64,000 bases of DNA from Candidatus Saccharimonadota bacterium (lineage in GTDB: Bacteria; Patescibacteriota; Saccharimonadia; Saccharimonadales; Saccharimonadaceae), in assembly GCA_017511205.1 (NCBI GenBank), contig JAFWLE010000007.1, forward strand, positions 64,367 through 128,366, written 5' to 3'. Shown here one piece after another: positions 57,653 to 64,000 of the stretch. Both the position numbers and the translations under genes were made by a program. Positions within the stretch are counted from its first letter, which is position 1. Every line of letters starts with the position of its first letter. Under the pieces are notes generated by a model. That model was given only the letters and a program-made list of their open reading frames with translations. It did no database searches and was not told the DNA's origin.

Positions 57653-58903
57653 TTACTTTTTCCTTAAAATTAATATATCTCTCGCGACGATCTGACCTTC
57701 CCTGTAATAAAGAAGCCCCTCACGCGATTTATTACTAACATTATACCCCAATTTCTCTATTTCGTCAACAATCTCTAGCCTTTCATACTGCCCATTTTCT
57801 CTAAACCAAGCCGGTACAGCAATCACTACAGGTGTATTTTTTTTAATCTGTTTAGCTAAATTCTTCAAAAAACCTAAAACTATCGCGCCACATTCTTGCT
57901 TTTGCTCTTTCAATTCCATTTCCGTCGGAATCTTACTAAACGGTTTTCCAAGATACCCTTCACACGCCACCGCGTCAATCGGCTGCTGCCAAGTGAAAGA
58001 AGTTGCATCGCCCTGTGAGACTTCAAACTCTTCCTTCTCGGGCACAGGGTCGCTCGCGCCCGTCTTCACGGGGCTCGCGCCCTTTCTATCTCGGTAGCAA
58101 CCTCCGATAGATCCCTCTAAGAAAGAGTTTGAAGTCTTTAAAAGCCACTTTATATTCTTTTTACTATAATCAACCATCCGTTCGCTAATGTCAGTGCCGT
58201 ATGCCCGGTAACCCATCAGTAAAGCCTCTTGTAAAACTACGCCCGTACCGCAAAATGGATCTAGAACAGTAGAGCCAGGCTTCAAAGGCCCACATAAGTT
58301 TATTAAAATCTGCGCTAGTTTCGGCGGAAGCATACCGACCTTAGCATCTCGAGCTGGCCTCGCTTGATCACGTTTACTATACGCATCAATATCCTGCACG
58401 CCAACTACTTTATACCAATCATCATCAAGCTTAATTAACTCTACTTTCCGTTCATTCTTGCCAGAAAGACCATTATGTAGCGAAGTTGCTGTTGACAAAA
58501 CTGCATCTTTATTCTCTACTACCCGAACACTCCGTCCATGTCGTACTAAAATCTTTTTTAATTTCAAAGCCTCATTCGTTGCAGTTTTTTTCGAAGCTCC
58601 TTTTGAAAAATCCGATACACCAATAGTTAGTTTCCCTTCCGGCAACTTCTGTAGATATTCCAACGGTTTCTCGTCAAGCTTAGACGCCAATTTCATTGTT
58701 CCGCCTAGCATATCGATATTAATTTCACTAGATGTCGAAAAAAGATATACATGGACGGGTGACGATTGTGGAGGGGGTCCCCCAAAAATGCCGTCATTTT
58801 TGGGGGAGGACAACAATCGGCAGGACCCGTCCAGGCTATATCTCGTTTCGAGTTCCGCAATTGAAATTTCCGGTTGCCGACCTAGAACCGCTAAATATTT
58901 CAT
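57653..58903 (-). CDS. RNA N2-guanine methyltransferase-like protein (Trm-G10/TRMT11 type) with two palindromic inserts
   Basis: 416 residues. The SAM domain shows STVLDPFCGTGVVLQEALLMG, YGTDISERMVDYSKKN and the target-base motif CEGYLGKPFSK in place of the usual D/N-PPY. The N-terminal part has a THUMP-like region. These point to UPF0020-type methyltransferases that modify tRNA guanosine, such as G10. Two G+C-rich stretches flanked by inverted repeats (58735-58851 and 58018-58137) add in-frame segments at about residues 18-56 and 256-295. Both should be surface loops if the enzyme is active. The ATG overlaps the tyrS TGA stop. Confidence 0.78.
   Translation of the reverse strand: MKYLAVLGRQPEISIAELETRYSLDGSCRLLSSPKNDGIFGGPPPQSSPVHVYLFSTSSEINIDMLGGTMKLASKLDEKPLEYLQKLPEGKLTIGVSDFSKGASKKTATNEALKLKKILVRHGRSVRVVENKDAVLSTATSLHNGLSGKNERKVELIKLDDDWYKVVGVQDIDAYSKRDQARPARDAKVGMLPPKLAQILINLCGPLKPGSTVLDPFCGTGVVLQEALLMGYRAYGTDISERMVDYSKKNIKWLLKTSNSFLEGSIGGCYRDRKGASPVKTGASDPVPEKEEFEVSQGDATSFTWQQPIDAVACEGYLGKPFSKIPTEMELKEQKQECGAIVLGFLKNLAKQIKKNTPVVIAVPAWFRENGQYERLEIVDEIEKLGYNVSNKSREGLLYYREGQIVARDILILRKK
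58018..58137. repeat. Palindromic insertion in the methyltransferase gene, distal
   Basis: Arms 58018-58036 (AGACTTCAAACTCTTCCTT) and 58119-58137, 19 bp with one mismatch. The G+C-rich interior contains CCCGT-CTTC-ACGGG and GCGCGAGC-type sequence like that of the dusB insert. Confidence 0.72.
58735..58851. repeat. Palindromic insertion in the methyltransferase gene, proximal
   Basis: Arms about 58735-58760 and 58825-58851 share CGAAA-AGATATA and TGGACGGGT inverted. Inside is a perfect 12-bp hairpin CCCCCAAAAATG-CCGT-CATTTTTGGGGG, flanked by CGATTGT/ACAATCG. Confidence 0.75.
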
Positions 58904-60135
58904 TTAACCACCAAGAATTTATTTTTACCCTTTTTAATAATCGCAACTTGCTTTAATTCGATATCATCTTTAACTTTTACGCCATTAATCGTAATCGCAC
59001 CTTGAGATATATACTCTCGTGCTTTCTTTTTTGACTCCGCTAAACCATTTTCAGAAAGAGCGTCTACCAGCATCGATCCTTTTTTCGTCGTCGGTAGGAA
59101 TTTAGCAAATTCCATAATCTCATCTTCCGAAAACTCTGCAAAATTCGTATCTCGGCTAAATAGCATTTCCGTCAAGTTTTCTATCGCTTCCGCGTTTTCA
59201 TGCCCGTGTACAATTTCTGTCACGCCATGAGCTAGAGCTTTCTGTGCGATACGTTTTTCCGGCGCTTCAGAGTGTTGAGCCATAATACTATCAATCGCTT
59301 CTTTATCGTAAAAAGTATAAATCTTTAATAGATTCTCTACCGCTTCATCCGGCTGATTTAGCCAGAATTGGTAAAAGTCAAAAATCGAAGTATAGTTACC
59401 TTCACCGTTATCTTCTGCTGCTAACCACACTGCATTGCCTTCACTCTTGCCAAACTTCTTACCAGAAACCGGGTCAATAATAAGTGGCGTAGACCAAACG
59501 TCCGCCTTAGCATCTTCTAAGCGTTTTATCAAATGAATACCTGAAGTACAGTTGCCATATTGGTCCGCTCCACAAAGTTGCAAATCTATGCCATACTCGC
59601 GGAAAAGATGGAGAAAATCGTAACCCTGAATCAAAGTATACGAAAATTCTGCATAGGAAATCCCCGAGCCTCCTTCGCCAATTCGATTCTGCACAAACTG
59701 CCGATCAAGTAATTGCGTCATCGAAAAAACCTTACCAACTTCTCTTAAGAAATCCAGATACTTCATATCTTTAAACCAATCGAGGTTATCCACTACCGTC
59801 ACACCATCAAAATCAATTATTCTCTCAATTTGTTCTTTAATGTACCTTTTATTATGTTCCACTTCTTCCAAGCTTTTAAGCTCGCGTTCACCGTTTTCCT
59901 TCGGGTCACCGATTTGTCCCGTCGCTCCACCAACTAGTAAGTATGGCTGGTAGCCATGCCTTACAAAGCACGCGCACATCATTAGAGCCGCGAGATTTCC
60001 AATCGTCAGCGAATCCGCCGACGGATCTGCGCCCCAATAAAATTTCTTAGAAGTTCGGTTGTCCAAATCTTCAGGATTTTCAATTGTCGTTTCGGCCTTA
60101 AAACCGCGATAGATTAATTCTTCTGATAATTTCAT
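58900..60135 (-). CDS. tyrS: Tyrosyl-tRNA synthetase
   Basis: 411 residues from the ATG at 60135 (TGG-TATATT ends 6 nt upstream; leaderless). Class I marks: GADPSADSLTIGNLAALMM (the HIGH motif is the variant TIGN), GADQYGNCTSGIHLIKRL, and KKFGKSEGNAVWL (KMSKS). The C-terminal S4-like RNA-binding domain (ESKKKAREYISQGAITINGV) is present. Ends in TGA. Confidence 0.94.
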   Translation of the reverse strand: MKLSEELIYRGFKAETTIENPEDLDNRTSKKFYWGADPSADSLTIGNLAALMMCACFVRHGYQPYLLVGGATGQIGDPKENGERELKSLEEVEHNKRYIKEQIERIIDFDGVTVVDNLDWFKDMKYLDFLREVGKVFSMTQLLDRQFVQNRIGEGGSGISYAEFSYTLIQGYDFLHLFREYGIDLQLCGADQYGNCTSGIHLIKRLEDAKADVWSTPLIIDPVSGKKFGKSEGNAVWLAAEDNGEGNYTSIFDFYQFWLNQPDEAVENLLKIYTFYDKEAIDSIMAQHSEAPEKRIAQKALAHGVTEIVHGHENAEAIENLTEMLFSRDTNFAEFSEDEIMEFAKFLPTTKKGSMLVDALSENGLAESKKKAREYISQGAITINGVKVKDDIELKQVAIIKKGKNKFLVVK

Positions 60136-60267
60136 ATATATAATATACCACACTGAGAACAGTTTTGCATCCGATTAATAACTATCTATCACCCACGTCT
60201 ACAACTTTTGCACACGGTCGCTTAGACTTTCCAATCCTTACGGCAGGCAGACAACGGAATCTAGGCA

Positions 60268-60444
60268 CTACTTAAGCACGCATCTAACTGAGAAACCGCC
60301 GCCGCGACCGCCGATTTCGGCTGGACTGACGCTACTATCATACACGCTGAGGCCCCTCATACTGTAATTACTGCTGCGAGTAGAAGACCAGAAGTAGCCG
60401 TAGTCGCCCTGGCCATACGTCGAGCCACTGTCGAAGCCGCCCGA
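60268..60444 (-). other. Variable region 2 (DGR-type)
   Basis: The last 177 bp of the gene, exactly the length of variable region 1 and alignable without gaps. Variable codons are mainly AGY, GGC, TAC and GAC types with fixed third bases; see 45355-45531. Confidence 0.7.
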
Positions 60445-61653
60445 GAGAGGAGTAGAAAGAGCATTTCTGAAGATAGTAGCATCACTAGAATATGCTGTAT
60501 ATAGAGCCTGGTATTCACTAGATGTAGGCATTCGCCAGAGAGCTGGGCAAATATCTTCTGTAGCGTCGCCCGAAAATGTGCCAGCACTAGTGCCATTACC
60601 ATAGCAGTATGAACCAGCAGAAGCAGCACAGTAATTATAATAAATCCCGACCTTATGATTACCAGCACCATAATCAGAGTTTGCCGAAATAGTATCTTTA
60701 GAAGCAGCATTGATTAATGGTGCAGAATAGCTATAGGTATTCCAACTGCTAGATACTCCAGCTGTTGCATATTGATCAGAAGCAGTGCCACCACCATTCT
60801 TGAAATAATCTAGAGTCGTATCGGAAGCGTTAGTATTACCTTTAAGCGTATCTATATCTACGGTAGTAGAATCTAGCCTTAAATTATCCAGAAGCCAGCA
60901 TTTATCATCAGCAAGTCTTTGAGCCTTGTAGACTTCGCCGTCACGGACATCTACAACATTAATAGGTGAGGTGGTTGGGCATTTATCTATAGATAGATTT
61001 TGCATATCATAGGTTGGTTCTGGTGTTGGCGCATCATACGGATGCACGAGTGTAAACTTCACTTTACCAGTATAAGTATCAGCAGGTTGAGTAGTAGAAA
61101 CATAAATGCCATAAGTAGTGGTGAAGTTAGCACCTATCGCACCAGAACCAGAATCAGTAGCGGATGTACGATAAGCTACTTTAGTATATGTGCTTGGAAT
61201 GATTTCAGAGTCTGTAAAATCATAATTTGCATCATTCCGAATAGTTGGGGCATAAGTACCAGAAACCGGAGTGAGTTTCATAGACCAAGATGAGTCGGTA
61301 TCACCAGAACTATACTTACCGGTTGGAATATCATAAGTATGATCTACGGTGCTACTAATCATTTTGTTATTACCAAAAGTATCATCAGAATAGCCAATAG
61401 CATAAACCGCTAAACCATTAGTATCATTACAAACTGCTTTAATGTTGGCAGAACCAATATCGGTCTTATACTGACCACCAGTCATGGAAGCATTATGAGT
61501 AAGGTTAGTACCGGAAAGAGTGCAAGAGACTGGCACATTAATAGTAATATCGTCTACGACGTCATCGGCGGAAACTGGAAGAGCTAAAAACACCGACAAA
61601 AGCATAGTCACGCCAATTAAGCCAATAGTTATTATCTTAATCGTATTAAACAT
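60268..61653 (-). CDS. Secreted variable protein with lectin-like C-terminal domain, DGR target type
   Basis: 461 residues from the ATG at 61653, after AAGGATGG; the longer frame to 61707 crosses the promoter (TTGAAA, 17 bp, TAAACT). Signal peptide about 1-30 with cleavage near LPVSA-DD. The middle is Ser/Thr/Asn-rich with few charges. The C-terminal domain has DKCWLLDNLRL, GIYYNYCAASAGSYCYGNG, DICPALWRMPTSSEY and YGYFWSSTR...FSVRCVLK, a FISUMP/C-type-lectin-like fold used by retroelement-diversified binding proteins. Probably a surface or secreted binder for host cells. It is the intact homologue of the 45355-46914 gene. Confidence 0.8.
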   Translation of the reverse strand: MFNTIKIITIGLIGVTMLLSVFLALPVSADDVVDDITINVPVSCTLSGTNLTHNASMTGGQYKTDIGSANIKAVCNDTNGLAVYAIGYSDDTFGNNKMISSTVDHTYDIPTGKYSSGDTDSSWSMKLTPVSGTYAPTIRNDANYDFTDSEIIPSTYTKVAYRTSATDSGSGAIGANFTTTYGIYVSTTQPADTYTGKVKFTLVHPYDAPTPEPTYDMQNLSIDKCPTTSPINVVDVRDGEVYKAQRLADDKCWLLDNLRLDSTTVDIDTLKGNTNASDTTLDYFKNGGGTASDQYATAGVSSSWNTYSYSAPLINAASKDTISANSDYGAGNHKVGIYYNYCAASAGSYCYGNGTSAGTFSGDATEDICPALWRMPTSSEYQALYTAYSSDATIFRNALSTPLSGGFDSGSTYGQGDYGYFWSSTRSSNYSMRGLSVYDSSVSPAEIGGRGGGFSVRCVLK

Positions 61654-61715
61654 AGCACCATCCTTATTTATCAAGTCCAGTTTAGCATAGACGCTATGAT
61701 TTTTCAAGCAAATCG

Positions 61716-62144
61716 CTATATTTCAGCCCCTTCTCTCGCTTTATTCGCCCACTCATCCGCCAGCTCATTATACTGAGTCCCTACGTGACCACGCACCCAA
61801 ACTAGTTTTACTTCATTCGAATTATATAGTTCATATAACTCTTTTACGATATCCAAATTCTGGATTTCGCCTTTTGCTTTTTTCCACCCTTTGGACTCCC
61901 AAGTAGGAGCCCATTTAGTAAGGACGTTGATCCAAAATTCTGAATCAGAATGTATTTCACAGCCTTCTTCACCCGCATATTTAATTGCCGCGATCATCGC
62001 CGACCCTTCCATACGAATATTTGTGGTTTGTTTTTCTCGTCCTAATACGACTGGTCTCGCTTCATCGTCCTTTATTTCAATCACCGCAAATCCCCCCGGC
62101 CCTGGATTCGGACTCGCACTACCATCCGTCCACAAGATTTTCAT
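61716..62144 (-). CDS. rnhA: Ribonuclease HI
   Basis: 142 residues. Catalytic acids: Asp in WTDGSASPNPGPGGFAV, Glu in IRMEGSAMIAAIKYA, Asp in IHSDSEFWINVL and Asp in YNELADEWANKA; the basic handle region and VKLVWVRGHVGTQ loop are present. It removes RNA from RNA-DNA hybrids. AGGAGG before the ATG. Confidence 0.93.
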   Translation of the reverse strand: MKILWTDGSASPNPGPGGFAVIEIKDDEARPVVLGREKQTTNIRMEGSAMIAAIKYAGEEGCEIHSDSEFWINVLTKWAPTWESKGWKKAKGEIQNLDIVKELYELYNSNEVKLVWVRGHVGTQYNELADEWANKAREGAEI

Positions 62145-62198
62145 TTTTCCTCCTTTTTTTCATTATATCACAGATTTTGAATTGCCAAAATGCCAAAA

Positions 62199-62247
62199 AC
62201 GCTATATCTAGCGTATACGACTATATACAGCACGCTAGATATGGCGT
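62199..62247. repeat. Intergenic inverted repeat before rnhA
   Basis: ACGCTATATCTAGCGT (62199-62214) and 62232-62247 are inverted copies with one mismatch in 16. Between clpP and rnhA, no T-run follows. Confidence 0.6.
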
Positions 62248-62277
62248 ATCAGCCTCACTATATATTATATATAGTAA

Positions 62278-62859
62278 TTATTTAATAATTTTATCAATAA
62301 TTCCGTATTTCAAAGCTTCTTCCGCGCTCATCCAATTATCACGATCCATATCCTTTTCAACTTGCGCCAAACTCTTGCCAGTATTCTTCGCAAAAATCTC
62401 AGCTAAGCGTTTCTTCAAGAATACGCCCTCACGTAGCATAATTTCCTGATCAGTAATTTTACCTTCCGTGCCAGAAGATGGTTGGTGGATCATAATCCTA
62501 GAATTTGGCAGCACATACCGTTTACCTTTCGCTCCACAGGAAAGTAACATTGCGCCCATCGAAGCTTGAAGGCCAATTCCAATCGTCTCCACATCCGGTT
62601 CAATATAATTCATAGTGTCAATAATCGCTAATCCATCATAGACAGATCCGCCTGGCGAATTAATATAAAGTTTAATTGGTTTTTTAGGATCTTCGTGCGC
62701 AAGATACAGAAGCTGCGCAATCACCAAATTTGCTGTGTGTGGATTTACGTCCTCGCCGAGAAATATAATCCGATCGTTTAAAAGCCTCGAATAAATATCG
62801 TAAGCTCTTTCACCTTTATTTGTTTCTTCAATAATAGTTGGCACTAAATAATCTCTCAT
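62278..62859 (-). CDS. clpP: ATP-dependent Clp protease proteolytic subunit
   Basis: 193 residues. Catalytic Ser in [19 protein letters not shown], His in [14 protein letters not shown] and the [20 protein letters not shown] start (in parts) identify ClpP. It forms the barrel chamber for the Clp ATPase encoded just upstream (1-nt gap), so the two are one operon. GGAG precedes the ATG. Confidence 0.95.
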   Translation of the reverse strand: MRDYLVPTIIEETNKGERAYDIYSRLLNDRIIFLGEDVNPHTANLVIAQLLYLAHEDPKKPIKLYINSPGGSVYDGLAIIDTMNYIEPDVETIGIGLQASMGAMLLSCGAKGKRYVLPNSRIMIHQPSSGTEGKITDQEIMLREGVFLKKRLAEIFAKNTGKSLAQVEKDMDRDNWMSAEEALKYGIIDKIIK

Positions 62860-62860
62860 T

Positions 62861-64000
62861 TTACTCCTTTACTAATTTTAGTTTCTTATTTACTAACTTC
62901 AAAGTTGGAATATCGCCTTTTTTCAATTCACCAGAAATGATACCTTCCGAAAGCAACGATTCCACTTCCTCCTCAATTTCTCGCCTTAAAGGTCTGGCCC
63001 CATTCTTTGGATCATAACCTTTCTTAATCAGATAATCCTTAGCTTTTTCATCTACCTTGAGGCCAATACCTTTAGTTGCTAAGCGCTTTTTCAAATCTTC
63101 AATCAAATTATCAAATATCTTTTCTACATTTTTACGTGTGAGAGCATGGAACACCAAAATATTGTCCAAACGGTTTATCAGCTCCGGACGCATTACCTTT
63201 TTAAGCGCCTTCATTGCATAGGATTTATTCTCCTCATATTCTTCCGCCAAAGCTTTTTTATCTTTTGGCGTTTTAGCCGTAAAGCCGAGTTCCGATTCAC
63301 GATACATGTCTGCCGACCCAAGATTCGATGTCAAAATCACAATCGAATTATTAAATTTCACTTTATTGCCCTGCCCATCCGTCAAAACACCATCTTCCAA
63401 AATTTGAAGCAGTATATTAAATACATCAGGATGTGCCTTTTCGATTTCATCAAAGAGAATCACTGAATATGGTTTCCTTCTTACCGCTTCCGTAAGTTTA
63501 CCACCATCATCATAACCCACATACCCAGCTGGCGCCCCCACAAGTCTTGATACATTATGCTTTTCACCAAATTCCGACATATCGATTTTTACAAGAGCAT
63601 TCTCACCACCAAATACTTCTCTGGCAATTACTCGCGCTAGTTCCGTTTTCCCCACGCCAGTCGGACCCATAAAGATAAATGAACCAATTGGCCGCCTAGA
63701 ATCCGCAATTCCAGAGCGTCCTCGCCGAATCGCTTTTGAAACCGCTTTCACCGCCTCGTCTTGGCCTACAATCGATTTCTTCAACTCTTCCTCTAAATTC
63801 ATTAACATTTTCATTTCTGAACCATGCACTTTCGATACCGGAATCCCAGTTTTAAGAGACACTGCCGTAGCTAAATTCTCTTCCGTAAGCTTCGGATTTT
63901 CCGTTTCTTTTACACCAGCCTTCTCTAACTTCTTTATCTCCTGCTCTAATTTTGCAAGTTCCGTCTTATACTCAGCCGCTTTCTCATAATCTTCCGCTTC
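62861..64000 (-). CDS. clpC: ClpC/ClpA-type Hsp100 ATPase, partial
   Basis: Open at the right edge: the frame continues from 63862 to 64000 without a stop, so the Met at 63862 is internal. About 380 residues are seen. A UVR-like middle segment ([20 protein letters not shown]) is followed by the second ATPase domain with Walker [15 protein letters not shown], Walker [16 protein letters not shown], sensor TSNLGSADM and the C-terminal D2-small domain ([20 protein letters not shown] in parts). The middle segment favours ClpC over ClpB. It unfolds substrates for ClpP. Confidence 0.92.
   Translation of the reverse strand, partial: EAEDYEKAAEYKTELAKLEQEIKKLEKAGVKETENPKLTEENLATAVSLKTGIPVSKVHGSEMKMLMNLEEELKKSIVGQDEAVKAVSKAIRRGRSGIADSRRPIGSFIFMGPTGVGKTELARVIAREVFGGENALVKIDMSEFGEKHNVSRLVGAPAGYVGYDDGGKLTEAVRRKPYSVILFDEIEKAHPDVFNILLQILEDGVLTDGQGNKVKFNNSIVILTSNLGSADMYRESELGFTAKTPKDKKALAEEYEENKSYAMKALKKVMRPELINRLDNILVFHALTRKNVEKIFDNLIEDLKKRLATKGIGLKVDEKAKDYLIKKGYDPKNGARPLRREIEEEVESLLSEGIISGELKKGDIPTLKLVNKKLKLVKE

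Noticed and set aside
62248-62277. ACTATATA-TTA-TATATAGT after clpP as a terminator
   Set aside because: Pure A+T palindrome without a T-run; similar TATATA runs occur elsewhere near promoters.

Overview
The window looks like a chromosomal segment of a small-genome Patescibacteria/CPR bacterium, most likely a Candidatus Saccharibacteria (TM7) relative. This is an inference from overall character: compact overlapping genes, a shortened ribosomal operon whose proteins carry Lys/Ala-rich tails, many apparently leaderless genes, and lectin-fold proteins of the kind diversified by retroelements. TGA is used as a stop (for example murD and the sugar phosphotransferase) and a release factor 2 gene is present, so the code is the standard one and not the UGA-glycine code of Gracilibacteria/SR1.

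Layout. 1-14.6 kb is surface-glycan territory: a Wzc-like tyrosine kinase (cut by the left edge), an LCP ligase, an A+T-rich plus-strand block (glycosyltransferase, acetyltransferase, Wzy-like polymerase, Wzx-like flippase) and a minus-strand bacillosamine-type operon (CapD dehydratase, aminotransferase, phosphoglycosyl transferase, GNAT, ATP-grasp, glycosyltransferase). 15.8-22.7 kb is the ribosomal operon rplC to rpsH. 22.8-30.1 kb holds prfB, dusB and several unrecognised small proteins, plus an archaemetzincin-like protease and a P-loop/CYTH fusion. 30-44 kb is housekeeping (murD, an M16 peptidase, secA, hpf, serS, rsmA, a 3D-domain cell-wall protein, a thiol-redox pair, rarA, an FNT channel, trpS). 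45-47 kb holds a lectin-like variable protein gene with a stop codon in its signal peptide, then tRNA-Lys, tRNA-Val and tRNA-Phe. 47.6-64 kb has hisS, glyQS, ppa, a kinase/receiver/recO operon, xseAB, rpmA, tyrS, a second intact variable protein, rnhA, clpP and a clpC-like gene cut by the right edge.

The most unusual thing is a four-copy small-RNA family. Each copy has its own sigma70-type promoter (a -35 box, exactly 17 bp, a -10 box). It then makes an RNA of about 50 nt with a conserved CGGG-NNNN-CCCG hairpin and a locus-specific terminator hairpin, and ends on or beside the stop codon of a convergent toxin-like gene: PemK/MazF-like at 2.4 kb, a decayed PemK-like copy at 3.0 kb, Fic at 14.8 kb and PemK-like at 37.4 kb. 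None of these genes has a neighbouring protein-antitoxin ORF. The convergent 3'-overlap geometry is that of Bacillus type I toxin-antitoxin loci, but the partners are enzymes with type II toxin folds.

Other themes: (i) two proteins whose 177-bp C-terminal ends differ mainly in the first two bases of NNY codons, as expected of diversity-generating retroelement targets acting with a distant template and reverse transcriptase; (ii) long locus-specific inverted repeats in and between genes, including in-frame insertions in dusB and a methyltransferase; (iii) at least fourteen genes with a -10 box 6-7 nt before the start codon; (iv) an unassigned structured RNA of about 165 nt at 39.7 kb.
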